23,044 bases of DNA from an uncultured Oscillospiraceae bacterium (GCA_910589085.1 CAJUSG010000038.1:1-23044); one strand, 5' to 3'. Positions 13,529-21,776 are shown, counted from the stretch's first letter. The notes: generated from the letters alone by a model not told the origin. Program-made: numbers and translations.

Positions 13529-15166
13529 GTGCAGACAAAGCTGAAGGGCTTTTGGGAGAAAATCAAGGGCTTTTTTACAAAATTAAATAAGAAAACCCGC
13601 ATTCTGCTGGGAGCCTGCGCTGCGGTGCTGCTGATCCTGATTGTCGCGGCGGTGGTGCTGCTGAACCGGAAGGAGTACGCCGTGCTGTACGGCGGACTGA
13701 CAGCCAACGAGACCAGCACGGTGCTCAAGTACTTAAGCGACAACGGCGTGACCGACTACCAGATTCGGGGGGACACCATTCTGGTGCCCAAGGGGCGGGA
13801 GACCCAGCTCCAGGCACAGATGGCTATGTCGGGCAACATGAACACCGGGTTCATGTATGAGTTTTACCTGGACAACAAGAGCCTGATGGATACCAGCGAC
13901 GAGCGGTATCAGATGTGGCTGGCCGCCGGACAGCAGTATCTGGCGGCCATCATCCGCCAGTTCGATGGCGTCCGTGATGCCAGTGTGGTTCTTACCCCGG
14001 GGACGGAGCGCGTCTATGTGCTGGACCCGGAGGCCACCCCGGCCACCGCCTCGGTTACCATCGAGCTGGAGGGCACAAAGCCCCTGAGCAGCGGCGTGGT
14101 GACGGCCATCCGCAATACGGTGGCCTTCGGCCTGGAGGGGCTGGAGGTATCCAACGTCGCGATCCACGACACCACGGGCAACAACTATTCCGACGCCAGC
14201 GGCTTCGGAGAGCTGGCCGAGGTCAGCGCACTGAAGCTGCAGTATGAGGACGAGATCAACAACAAGGTCCGCAGCCAGGTTTTGAACGCACTGGTTCCCA
14301 TCTACGGGAAGGACAACGTAAGCGTGGCCGTCAACAGCCGGGTGGATATGGACCGGCGAGTGGTGGAGTCCACCACCCATACTCAGCCTGAGGGCTCTGT
14401 GCAGGGCGGCGGCCTGATCGGCACCGACAAGTACTTCTGGGAGGTCATCCGGGGCGACACCGAGGGAGTGGGCGGCGTGGTGGGTACGCAGAGCAACTCC
14501 GATATCCCCGGCTACCCCGACCTGGAGAACCTGGACCCCAACGGGGACGCCCAGTATGCCAACGGCAATGTGGAACGGGATCATAACCTTAATACTACCA
14601 CCGAGCAGCGGGAGGTGCTGGCCGGCACCATTGTGGATATCGGCGTGGCAGTGACCATCAACCAGAACGCCGGCAACGCCGGCTCCGTGAACCTGGAGGC
14701 CCTGCGGGACCACGTGGCGGTCATCTCCGGCATCGGCTCGGAGGACCCGGCGTCCCGGGTATCGGTGCTGATCGCCCCCTTCGCGGAGAATACGCCCGCG
14801 CCCTCCGGCGGCTTCTGGCTGTCCACCGTGGACAGCTGGGTGCTGTACGCCGCCATCGGCGGGCTGGCCCTGTTTGTGGTTCTGCTGATTATCGTCCTGC
14901 TGCTGGCCAGAAGGAGCAAAAAGAAGAAGCTGGCCAAGCAGAAGGCTCTGGAGGAAGAGATGCTGGCGGCCGAGGCGGCCGCGGAGGCCGTGGCAGCGGC
15001 AGCGGCCGTGGTGCCCGGACCTACCGGCGGCGCCGATATCATGGAGGTCAATACCGAGAAGAGCATGGAGCTGCGTAAGATGGTGCGGCAGTTCGCCCAG
15101 AACAATCCGGAGATCGCGGCTCAGATGGTGAAGACCTGGCTGAAAGGAGAGAGCGACGATGGCTGA
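13529..15166 (+). CDS. fliF: Flagellar MS-ring protein FliF
   Basis: A 545-residue FliF, which forms the inner-membrane MS ring on which the basal body is built. An N-terminal helix (about 25-45, ILLGACAAVLLILIVAAVVLL is split around this span) and a C-terminal helix (about 437-461) bracket the periplasmic ring-building domains. The YVLDPEATPATASVTIEL stretch (about 168-185) is the conserved YscJ/FliF core. The cytoplasmic tail after Lys/Arg-rich residues is Ala/Glu-rich and ends in VRQFAQNNPEIAAQMVKTWL, the FliG-binding segment. The start is GTG at 13529 with GGAGGG (13516-13521) 7 bases upstream. It overlaps fliG by 8 bases. Length is typical. Confidence 0.95.
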   Translation: MQTKLKGFWEKIKGFFTKLNKKTRILLGACAAVLLILIVAAVVLLNRKEYAVLYGGLTANETSTVLKYLSDNGVTDYQIRGDTILVPKGRETQLQAQMAMSGNMNTGFMYEFYLDNKSLMDTSDERYQMWLAAGQQYLAAIIRQFDGVRDASVVLTPGTERVYVLDPEATPATASVTIELEGTKPLSSGVVTAIRNTVAFGLEGLEVSNVAIHDTTGNNYSDASGFGELAEVSALKLQYEDEINNKVRSQVLNALVPIYGKDNVSVAVNSRVDMDRRVVESTTHTQPEGSVQGGGLIGTDKYFWEVIRGDTEGVGGVVGTQSNSDIPGYPDLENLDPNGDAQYANGNVERDHNLNTTTEQREVLAGTIVDIGVAVTINQNAGNAGSVNLEALRDHVAVISGIGSEDPASRVSVLIAPFAENTPAPSGGFWLSTVDSWVLYAAIGGLALFVVLLIIVLLLARRSKKKKLAKQKALEEEMLAAEAAAEAVAAAAAVVPGPTGGADIMEVNTEKSMELRKMVRQFAQNNPEIAAQMVKTWLKGESDDG

Positions 15167-16175
15167 TAGCGCAGTGTTAGAGCTGACATCCCAACAGAAG
15201 GCTGCCGCAGTGATCGTCTCTCTGGGAGCCGATAAGGCCTCCGGCCTGTACCAGTTCATGGAGCCGGAGGAGATCGAGATGCTCACCCTGGAGGTGGCCC
15301 GGCTGGGAATGCTCAACTCCGAGCAGACCGAGGCGGTGCTCACCGAGTTCTATCAGAACTGCATGACCAGCAAGGCGGTTACCGAGGGCGGCCTGGAATA
15401 TGCCCGCTCCGTGCTGGAGAAGGCCTTCGGCAACCAGACCGCTCAGGCCCTTTTGGAGAAGGTGACCAAGTCCCTGAAGAATCGGGAGTTCGCCTTCCTC
15501 AACAAGGCGGACGTCAAATCCCTGTTCTCCGCCCTGCAGAACGAACGCCCCCAGACCATGGCCCTGGTCCTCTCCTATGTGGACCCGGACAAGGCCGCCG
15601 GCGTTATCGAGCAGCTGGAGCCCCACCGCCAGATCAAAGTGGTGGAGGCCATCGCCACCATGGAGAGCGCCTCCCCCACCGCCATCAAGACCATCGAGGC
15701 GGAGATGGAGCGCAAGTTCTCCAGCATTATTACCCAGTCCAACGTCAAGGTGGGCGGCATCGACTACGTGGCCGGCATCATGAACAACCTGGACCGGTCC
15801 AGCGAGAAGTCTATCTTCGACGGCCTGTCCGCCCACAACGCCGACCTGGCCGACGAGATCCGCAAGCGGATGTTCGTCTTCGAGGATATCATTACCATGG
15901 ACGACCGCTCCGTGCAGCGCTTCGTCCGGGACTGCGACCCAAGAGACCTGGTGCTGGCCCTCAAGACGGCCAACGCCGAGGTGTCCAACAAGCTGTTTAC
16001 CAATATGTCCTCCCGTATGGCCGAGAGCATCCGGGACGACCTGGAGGTTACTACCAATGTTCGTATGAAGGACGTGGAGGACGCCCAGCAGCGTATCGTA
16101 AGCGTGATCCGCGACCTGGAGGAGCGAAACGAAATCGTGATCCTGAAGGGCGGAAAGGACGATATCATTGCGTAA
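15159..16175 (+). CDS. fliG: Flagellar motor switch protein FliG
   Basis: A 338-residue FliG, the rotor protein that receives torque from the stator and sets rotation direction. The N-terminal domain (about 1-100) binds FliF, the middle domain binds FliM, and the C-terminal domain (about 230-335) carries the torque helix around MDDRSVQRFVRDCDPRDLVL with its charged residues. The middle-domain EHPQ motif reads ERPQ here (Glu129-Gln132, in NERPQTMALVLSYV), a substitution in a site that normally contacts FliM. The rest is canonical, including the MFVFEDI segment. The ATG at 15159 overlaps the fliF end, and the fliG stop overlaps the fliH start, so the three are translated in a chain. Confidence 0.95.
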   Translation: MADSAVLELTSQQKAAAVIVSLGADKASGLYQFMEPEEIEMLTLEVARLGMLNSEQTEAVLTEFYQNCMTSKAVTEGGLEYARSVLEKAFGNQTAQALLEKVTKSLKNREFAFLNKADVKSLFSALQNERPQTMALVLSYVDPDKAAGVIEQLEPHRQIKVVEAIATMESASPTAIKTIEAEMERKFSSIITQSNVKVGGIDYVAGIMNNLDRSSEKSIFDGLSAHNADLADEIRKRMFVFEDIITMDDRSVQRFVRDCDPRDLVLALKTANAEVSNKLFTNMSSRMAESIRDDLEVTTNVRMKDVEDAQQRIVSVIRDLEERNEIVILKGGKDDIIA

Positions 16176-17031
16176 TATCCTAAAGGGCTTTCTGGAGCCC
16201 AAGGCGGAGACCTATGTGATGCCCGAGGCCGATGAGATCCGTATGGAGGGGGAGGAGGAATTTATCCCCCTGGCGGAGGAGGAGCCCGCCCCCCAGACCA
16301 TCGACATTACCCTGGAGGAGGAGCTGGCGGTGGCCGAGGAGGAGCCGGAGCCCCCTCCCGAGCCCAAGAAGGAGACCCCCGTCCACTACGCGCAGCTCCA
16401 GGCCGAGCTGATTATGAATCAGGCCCGGGAGGAGGCCCAGCAGCTGCTGGACCAGGCCCGGGAGCAGGCCGAGGCTGAGCTGGAGGAGATCCGGGCGGGC
16501 GCCCGGGACGAGGGCTACCGGGAAGGTTATGCCCAGGGCATCGCCAAGGCTATGGACGATTCCATCCGGGACCGGGAGGCCACTGCCGCCCGGCTGGAGA
16601 AGGAGGTCCAGGACTTTTTGGAAAAGGCATCGCTGGCCCGGGAGGAGATGCTCCTCCAGAGCCGGGATGAGCTGCTGGAGCTGTGCCTGTCCGTGGCCGA
16701 GAAGGTGGTGCGGGTGAGCCTGAAGAGCAGCAGCGAGGTGATTGTCCGCATGATCCAGACCGCCACCGAGCGGATGAAGCGGCAGGAGTGGGTTCATATC
16801 TATATCTCCGGCTGCGACGCCAGACAGATGGCTAAGATTTCCCCGGCCCTGACCAGTACCCTGGGGGCCCTGTCCCAGCATATTAAGGTAGTCCCCATGG
16901 GGGACGATGAGGGCGGCACCTGTATCGTGGAGACCCCGGAGGAGATTGTGGACGCCAGCGTATCCACCCAGATGTCCAACATCCGGGATGTGCTCCGGGA
17001 TCAGATGGGAGCCCAGTGGCAGCAGAGGTGA
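16168..17031 (+). CDS. fliH: Flagellar export ATPase regulator FliH
   Basis: A 287-residue FliH, the peripheral stalk protein that binds the FliI ATPase as a dimer and links it to the export gate and C ring. Residues about 20-67 are acidic and proline-rich. A long coiled coil (about 75-175) contains GxxxG spacing at Gly116, Gly120 and Gly124, a FliH hallmark. The C-terminal domain (about 175-285) resembles the V/A-ATPase E subunit type. The start is a TTG at 16168 inside the end of fliG, with AAAGGA 8 bases upstream; the sequence LRNILKGFLEPKAETYV is a typical FliH opening. fliI begins 10 bases after the stop. Confidence 0.92.
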   Translation: MRNILKGFLEPKAETYVMPEADEIRMEGEEEFIPLAEEEPAPQTIDITLEEELAVAEEEPEPPPEPKKETPVHYAQLQAELIMNQAREEAQQLLDQAREQAEAELEEIRAGARDEGYREGYAQGIAKAMDDSIRDREATAARLEKEVQDFLEKASLAREEMLLQSRDELLELCLSVAEKVVRVSLKSSSEVIVRMIQTATERMKRQEWVHIYISGCDARQMAKISPALTSTLGALSQHIKVVPMGDDEGGTCIVETPEEIVDASVSTQMSNIRDVLRDQMGAQWQQR

Positions 17032-17041
17032 GACACAGGAC

Positions 17042-18343
17042 ATGTTTCGGGAGCTGATCCCCGCTGTCCGCTCCGCCGAGACGGTGGGACGGACCGGGAA
17101 AATCGAGAATATCGTGGGCATGTCCATTGAGGCCTCCGGCGGCCGGGCCGCCATCGGTGATATCTGCCGTATCTACTCCAACGAGTCCGGGGGCCAGATT
17201 CCCGCCGAGGTGGTGGGCTTTAAAAACGACCATATCCTGCTGATGCCCTACGCCAATATGAGCGGCATCTCCGCGGGCAACTTTGTCCGCAACACCGGAA
17301 AACGCCTGACCCTTCCGGTGGGACCCTTTCTGCGGGGGCGGGTGATTAACGCCCTGGGCCAGCCCATCGACGGGCTGGAGCCCTTCCAGCGGGCGGACAC
17401 CTTCTCTGTGGACAGCACCTACATAAATCCTATGGCGCGCCCCCCCATCCGGGAGCGGATGGAGTTCGGGGTGAAGGCCATCGACAGCCTGCTCACCATC
17501 GGCAAGGGCCAGCGTATTGGTATCTTCGCCGGTTCCGGCGTGGGCAAATCCACCCTGATGGGTATGATCGCCAAGAACGTGAAGGCCGACATCAACGTTA
17601 TCGCCCTGGTGGGCGAGCGTGGCCGCGAGGTTCTGGAGTTTATGCAGAAGGACCTGGGGGAGGAGGGGATGCGCCGCTCCGTGCTGGTGGTCGCCACCAG
17701 CGACCAGCCCGCCATGCTGCGGATGAAGTGCCCCAGCGTCGCCACCAGCATCGCCGAGTACTTCTCCGGCCAGGGCTACGACGTCCTGCTGATGATGGAC
17801 TCCCTCACCCGTTTCGCCATGGCCCAGCGGGAGATCGGATTGGCCATCGGAGAGCCGCCGGTGGCCAGAGGATACACCCCCTCCATGTACGCCGAGATGC
17901 CCAAGCTGCTGGAGCGCAGCGGAAACTTTGAAAAGGGTTCTATTACCGGCGTTTACACCGTATTGGTAGAGGGCGACGATACCAACGAGCCCATCGCGGA
18001 CACGGTGCGGGGTATTCTGGACGGGCATATCGTCCTGTCCCGGGCGCTGGCCAACTCCAACCACTTCCCCGCCATCGACGTGGGGGCCAGCATCTCCCGA
18101 TTGATGGTGGAGATCGTCTCTCAGGAGCACCGGCAGCTGGCCGGCCGGCTCCGGGATATTATGGGCGTGTATGAGAAAAACGCAGACCTGGTGTCCATCG
18201 GCGCTTACAAGTCGGGCACCAACCCCAAGCTGGACCACGCGTTGACCAAGATGGACGCCATCAATCAGTTCCTGATGCAGGGCGTGGACGAGGCCTTTTC
18301 CTATGAGGAAAGTTTGGACCAGCTGCGGCGTATCCTGAAATAG
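17042..18343 (+). CDS. fliI: Flagellum-specific export ATPase FliI
   Basis: A 433-residue F1-beta-like hexameric ATPase that drives flagellar type III export. Walker A is GSGVGKST (164-171, Lys169). The catalytic GERGREV motif follows at about residue 193, Walker B ends at Asp253 in LLMMDSLTRFAMAQRE, and the family signature GEPPVARGYTPSMYA comes next. The C-terminal domain ends ESLDQLRRILK. All key residues are present. The ATG at 17042 gives the usual length; the frame opens earlier at 16907 but that would overlap most of the fliH C-terminus in another frame. The ribosome site AGGTGA (17026-17031) coincides with the fliH stop. Confidence 0.96.
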   Translation: MFRELIPAVRSAETVGRTGKIENIVGMSIEASGGRAAIGDICRIYSNESGGQIPAEVVGFKNDHILLMPYANMSGISAGNFVRNTGKRLTLPVGPFLRGRVINALGQPIDGLEPFQRADTFSVDSTYINPMARPPIRERMEFGVKAIDSLLTIGKGQRIGIFAGSGVGKSTLMGMIAKNVKADINVIALVGERGREVLEFMQKDLGEEGMRRSVLVVATSDQPAMLRMKCPSVATSIAEYFSGQGYDVLLMMDSLTRFAMAQREIGLAIGEPPVARGYTPSMYAEMPKLLERSGNFEKGSITGVYTVLVEGDDTNEPIADTVRGILDGHIVLSRALANSNHFPAIDVGASISRLMVEIVSQEHRQLAGRLRDIMGVYEKNADLVSIGAYKSGTNPKLDHALTKMDAINQFLMQGVDEAFSYEESLDQLRRILK

Positions 18344-18380
18344 AGCAATTCGATATTCCTGAAAAGGGGCAGAGAGACAG

Positions 18381-18833
18381 ATGAAAAAATTCCGCTTCTC
18401 ACTGGAGACTGTTTTGGACTATAAAAATCAGGCCCTGGACGCCCTCAGGGCGGAGCACGGGGCGATTCTGGCCCAGGTGCGGGCCCAGGAGAGGGTGATC
18501 GCGGACCTGGAGGCGGAGCACAGAGAGGCGGACGGGGACTTTACCCAGCGCAAGCTGGAGGGGATCAACGTGCTGGACGCCCTGAGCTTTGAGCAGTACC
18601 TCCGGGCGCTGGAGCGGAAGCTCCAGGTGGAGTACTACAAGCTGGAGGAGCTGCGCCGCAGAGAGGAGCGCAAGCGGGATCAGGTGGTGGAGGCCCGGAA
18701 GGAGACGGCCACCATCGAGAAGCTGAAGGAGCACAAGCTGGAGGACTACCGCAAGGCGGAGCAGAAGGACGAGGAACAGCGGATTGAGGAGTTTGTCTCC
18801 ACCACCCGCGCCATGGCGGCGATGGGTATTTAA
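18381..18833 (+). CDS. fliJ: Flagellar export protein FliJ
   Basis: A 150-residue almost entirely alpha-helical protein. FliJ is the central stalk-like coiled coil of the FliI hexamer and connects it to the export gate FlhA. The opening KKFRFSLETVLDYKNQALDA (about 2-21) is the standard FliJ start, and the rest is a charged antiparallel coiled coil rich in Glu, Arg and Lys. Length is normal (about 147). Position right after fliI agrees. The ATG at 18381 has an imperfect AAAAGGGG ribosome site with a spacing of about 11. A 62-base gap with a TATATAATGG stretch and a GAAA-loop hairpin follows. Confidence 0.92.
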   Translation: MKKFRFSLETVLDYKNQALDALRAEHGAILAQVRAQERVIADLEAEHREADGDFTQRKLEGINVLDALSFEQYLRALERKLQVEYYKLEELRRREERKRDQVVEARKETATIEKLKEHKLEDYRKAEQKDEEQRIEEFVSTTRAMAAMGI

Positions 18834-18843
18834 ACGGTGAGTT

Positions 18844-18870
18844 ACACCGAAAGGTGTTTCTCTATATAAT
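18844..18870 (+). promoter_or_regulatory. GAAA-loop hairpin and possible internal -10 after fliJ
   Basis: ACACC-GAAA-GGTGT (18844-18857) is a compact hairpin with a GNRA loop. TATAAT (18865-18870) follows 7 bases later and looks like a perfect -10, but no matching -35 is seen. It may be an internal promoter or an mRNA stabilising element before the unknown gene. Confidence 0.35.
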
Positions 18871-18895
18871 GGGTCACAGGAAGGAGGTGATTGCA

Positions 18896-19408
18896 ATGAG
18901 CACGCCGCTTTCATTCTGTGACATCAGCGCGCGGTATGGGCAGATGCCCGCCCCTCAGAAAAGTGTTGAGGAGCAGACCGGCTGGAACCCCAACCAGCTT
19001 TTTAAGGACTACCTGATGAAGCTCCAGCGCCTGCGGGAGCAGGAGGAGGAGCACGCCCGAGAGGACGCCCTGATGGCCATGATCGACGCCATGAACGCCC
19101 CGGAACGGGACCGGCAGTCCGATCAGGACACTGTGGCGGCCCGGTCCCTGGCGAAGGCCGGGGCGGCTGTCTACAAGTCCGAGAAGTTCCAGGACGTGAG
19201 GGCGACCTTTGACGGCGAGGTGAACATCAACGTAATGCCGGAGATTCGGGCCCTGCTAGCCCTCCTGGGCAGCGCGGACACCCTGAGACAGGTGGACGAT
19301 ATTCAGGAGGAGCAGGAGGAGCAGAGAGAGCTGTCCGAGAAAAGAGAATCGTTGGAGGTCACAGAACAGCGCGGCCCAGGCAATCCCAGCGACCCGGAAG
19401 AACTTTGA
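18896..19408 (+). CDS. Unknown flagellar operon protein between fliJ and fliK
   Basis: A 170-residue soluble acidic protein that I do not recognise. Residues about 35-65 form a charged helix (LFKDYLMKLQRLREQEEEHA), about 75-100 an Ala/Lys-rich stretch, and about 110-150 a helix with INVMPEIRALLALLGSADTL followed by a Glu/Gln-rich segment. The last 20 residues look disordered. There is no signal peptide or membrane helix, so it is not the MotE/YlxF-type membrane protein often found here in other Firmicutes. The start is certain: the perfect ribosome site AAGGAGGTGAT (18881-18891) precedes the ATG. Its place suggests a cytoplasmic export accessory, a chaperone or an export substrate, which is inference. 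Confidence 0.8.
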   Translation: MSTPLSFCDISARYGQMPAPQKSVEEQTGWNPNQLFKDYLMKLQRLREQEEEHAREDALMAMIDAMNAPERDRQSDQDTVAARSLAKAGAAVYKSEKFQDVRATFDGEVNINVMPEIRALLALLGSADTLRQVDDIQEEQEEQRELSEKRESLEVTEQRGPGNPSDPEEL

Positions 19409-19425
19409 AAGGAGGTGAAAGAGAC

Positions 19426-20577
19426 ATGAATGTAACAGACCAGTGGATGCTGGAACGGATGCAGCAGATGGCCGCCAATATGGCCGCTTCCCTGCCCCAG
19501 ACGGGCCAGAACGCCGAGCCCCCCAAGACCGAGAAGGGCGACACCTTTAAGGACATGATGGACAAGGCCAAGGACCAGAAGCCGGAGGCGCCCGAGAAAA
19601 CTGAGCCGGTCCAGAAGAACGAGAAGGTACAGACCGAGAAGGTGCCTGTCAAGACCAAGGACGGCAAGAGCGTGGAGCTGACCGCCGAGCAGGCCGCTAT
19701 GCTGGCCGCAGGCTACGCAAAGCTTATCCCCTCCCCGGAGAGCGACAAGGTGCTGTTCGTAACGGCACAGGACGAGAACGGCAGCCTGCTTCTCCCACTC
19801 AAGGCCATGGAGGAGAACAACTGCACGTTCCAGGGAATTTTGGTGGACGCCGAGGCCGAGTGGACCATGGAGTTCACCCCGGAGGTGGTCAAGGCCCTGA
19901 AGCAGCTGCTAAAGGAGAACAACGACCCCAGGCCGGTGGACGTCATTGTGGGACAGCTGGACCTCTCCAAGCACCAGGACATGATGGTCCGTACGCTGGA
20001 CGGCAGGTTTACTACCCTGAAGGAAGCGATGGAGGAGAGCGACTCCAACGACCAGGAGACTGACCTGAACGGCGAGGCCCTGGCAGGCGGCGAGCCTCTG
20101 TTCAAGGACGTGAAGGCGGCCCCCGTGAAGGTGGGCGAGAACTTCCAGCTGGACACCCAGCAGGAGGACATGGACGAGGTGCTGGCGGATACGGTGCGCT
20201 ACGCGGCTCAGGCCGGCCTCAAAGAAGTCGAAATTATGCTCAACCCCCAGAATCTGGGGAGCCTGACCATCAAGCTGACACAGAGCAGCGACGGCATCCT
20301 CCAGGTGGTATTCCAGACCACCACCGAGAAGGCGGCCAACCTGCTGAACCAGCATCTGGACAACCTGAACGGACTGCTTCAGGGCGTCAACCAGAATGAG
20401 GTCCGGGTGGAGGTGCAGCGGGGCGAGGACAGCCAGCAGGCTCAGCAGCAGCAGACCAATCCCGACGGACACAACCACCAGCAGCAACAGCAGCAGCAAC
20501 AGCAGGAGGAGGAGCACAGCGGCGATTTCCTGCAGAAGCTCCGCCTGGGGCTCTTCGGCCTGGACGACGTAATTTAG
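19426..20577 (+). CDS. fliK: Flagellar hook-length control protein FliK
   Basis: A 383-residue FliK. It is exported during hook growth, measures hook length and triggers the switch from hook to filament substrates. The N-terminal part (about 1-110) is Lys/Glu/Pro-rich and unfolded-looking, as in the family. The conserved C-terminal Flg_hook domain (about 245-335) has VEIMLNPQNLGSLTIKL (268-284) with the LNPxxLG signature. A glutamine tract follows: nine Gln at 352-360 encoded by CAG/CAA. The ATG at 19426 has AAGGAGGTGA (19409-19418) about 8 bases upstream; an in-frame upstream start would include that ribosome site. The flgD ribosome site overlaps the stop. Confidence 0.92.
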   Translation: MNVTDQWMLERMQQMAANMAASLPQTGQNAEPPKTEKGDTFKDMMDKAKDQKPEAPEKTEPVQKNEKVQTEKVPVKTKDGKSVELTAEQAAMLAAGYAKLIPSPESDKVLFVTAQDENGSLLLPLKAMEENNCTFQGILVDAEAEWTMEFTPEVVKALKQLLKENNDPRPVDVIVGQLDLSKHQDMMVRTLDGRFTTLKEAMEESDSNDQETDLNGEALAGGEPLFKDVKAAPVKVGENFQLDTQQEDMDEVLADTVRYAAQAGLKEVEIMLNPQNLGSLTIKLTQSSDGILQVVFQTTTEKAANLLNQHLDNLNGLLQGVNQNEVRVEVQRGEDSQQAQQQQTNPDGHNHQQQQQQQQQEEEHSGDFLQKLRLGLFGLDDVI

Positions 20578-20590
20578 GAGGTGAACGAGT

Positions 20591-21232
20591 ATGGCAGACA
20601 CCACAATTCAGTCCGGATTTGACATCATTAACCGGAATAAAAGCTATAACACAACCACAGACTTTGACCCCACTGTAAACCGATGGGGGGAGAAGGAGAA
20701 ATATGACGAGTTAACCAGAGACAGGTCAACCCTATCCTTCACCGACATGCTCGGCCTGATGGTGACCCAGTTCCAGAACCAGACCATGGATAACCAGGCC
20801 AGCACCACCGATATGATGAACCAGCTGGTGCAGATGACCACCATGCAGGCCATGAACGAGATGACCACCCAGATGAATGAGCTGACCCTGGCCAATATAA
20901 TGAGCTACTCCGCCTCTCTGGTGGACAAATACGTTACCCTGGGCGTCTACGACGACGAGGGCGAGCTCCAGGAAATTTACGGCAAGGTGGAGGGCGCAGG
21001 CACCTACGACGGCCAGCAGGTCATTTTCGTGGGCGGCAAGAGCTATCTGCTCAGCAGCATTATGGCCGTTGGCAAGCTGCCCGAGAAGGAAGAGACGCCG
21101 GATCAGGGCGAGGGCGACGGCGACGGCGGCACCGAGGGCACTCCGGGAACGGGGGACAACACGGAGAAGCCGCCTGAGACCGAGGGCAGCGGCGACGCCG
21201 GAGACAACCAGAACGACGGCGCGGTAGGCTGA
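20591..21232 (+). CDS. flgD: Flagellar hook-capping protein FlgD with acidic tail
   Basis: A 213-residue FlgD, the scaffold cap under which FlgE subunits polymerise; it is discarded after hook completion. The N-terminal signature is present though divergent: SFTDMLGLMVTQFQNQTMDN (about 49-68), then TTDMMNQLVQMTTMQAMNEM. Residues about 105-160 form a short beta-rich segment (LVDKYVTLG, GQQVIFVGGKSYLL), a reduced version of the usual tudor-like core. There is no clear FlgD Ig-like domain. Residues 161-213 are low-complexity Gly/Asp/Glu/Thr/Pro. The ATG at 20591 has AGGAGGTGA overlapping the fliK stop. The neighbours fliK and flgE are its functional partners. Confidence 0.91.
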   Translation: MADTTIQSGFDIINRNKSYNTTTDFDPTVNRWGEKEKYDELTRDRSTLSFTDMLGLMVTQFQNQTMDNQASTTDMMNQLVQMTTMQAMNEMTTQMNELTLANIMSYSASLVDKYVTLGVYDDEGELQEIYGKVEGAGTYDGQQVIFVGGKSYLLSSIMAVGKLPEKEETPDQGEGDGDGGTEGTPGTGDNTEKPPETEGSGDAGDNQNDGAVG

Positions 21233-21239
21233 GAGCAGC

Positions 21240-21283
21240 GGTCAGGAGGGAATCTGACCCCAATAAGCGGACAGGAGGTCCGC
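21240..21283 (+). promoter_or_regulatory. Tandem hairpins with GGA loops, possible CsrA sites
   Basis: GGTCAG (21240-21245) pairs with CTGACC (21254-21259) around GAGGGAAT, and GCGGAC (21267-21272) pairs with GTCCGC (21278-21283) around AGGAG. Both loops hold GGA or GGGA; the second reads GGACAGGAGGTCC, close to the CsrA consensus ACARGGAUGU. They lie 22-66 bases before the next start codon in the same operon system that encodes csrA and fliW. Function is inference. Confidence 0.5.
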
Positions 21284-21305
21284 GAGGAAAGCAGAGGGAA
21301 GCACC

Positions 21306-21692
21306 ATGGCAGAACGCATTAATTCCATCCAAGGCGTGTCTACGGTGGAGCGTGTCCAGCGTGTCAGCCAGGCCGGCCGCACGGCGGCAGGACAGTTTGG
21401 CACTCTGCTGCGGCGGGAGATTAAGGCCGCGGAGCCCGCTATCTCCTTCTCCAAGCACGCCCAGAGCCGGGCGGAAGAGCGGGGCATTCAGGTGGATGAC
21501 GCCCTGATGGGACAGCTGGCCGATTCGGTGGAGCGGGCCCAGGCGAAGGGAGCCACCAATATCCTGGCCTTCGACGCAACCCGGGCCTTCATCATCAATG
21601 TCCCCCACGGACGGGTGATTACCACCATGTCTCAGGAGGAGATGGAGGAGAATATCTTTACAAATATCGACGGCGCTGTACTGCTGAAATAA
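21306..21692 (+). CDS. TIGR02530 family flagellar operon protein
   Basis: A 128-residue protein of the TIGR02530 "flagellar operon protein" family, of unknown function, found between flgD and flgE in many Firmicutes. The family core is SFSKHAQSRAEERGIQV (about 56-72) followed by LADSVERAQAKGATNILAF and AFIINVPHGRVITTMSQEE (about 98-116). The N-terminal 50 residues are basic. The end NIFTNIDGAVLL is also typical. No signal peptide or membrane segment is seen. The ATG at 21306 has GAGGGAAG a few bases upstream. The 73-base gap before it carries two tandem hairpins, so its translation may be controlled separately from flgD. Confidence 0.88.
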   Translation: MAERINSIQGVSTVERVQRVSQAGRTAAGQFGTLLRREIKAAEPAISFSKHAQSRAEERGIQVDDALMGQLADSVERAQAKGATNILAFDATRAFIINVPHGRVITTMSQEEMEENIFTNIDGAVLLK

Positions 21693-21776
21693 CAGAGAGC
21701 AGGACCTTTTGGATGCTTTGGTCCCCTGCCCGACTGACAGGGGACCGGCAGCGCCACAGAAAGGAAGTTCTATCGC

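Noticed and set aside
15224..15236. Sigma-28 -10-like GCCGATAAGG within fliG
   Set aside because: No TAAA element at the proper distance upstream, and it lies in a conserved coding region.
16907..17041. N-terminal extension of FliI
   Set aside because: It overlaps the end of fliH in another frame and lacks FliI similarity. The ATG at 17042 gives the normal FliI beginning.
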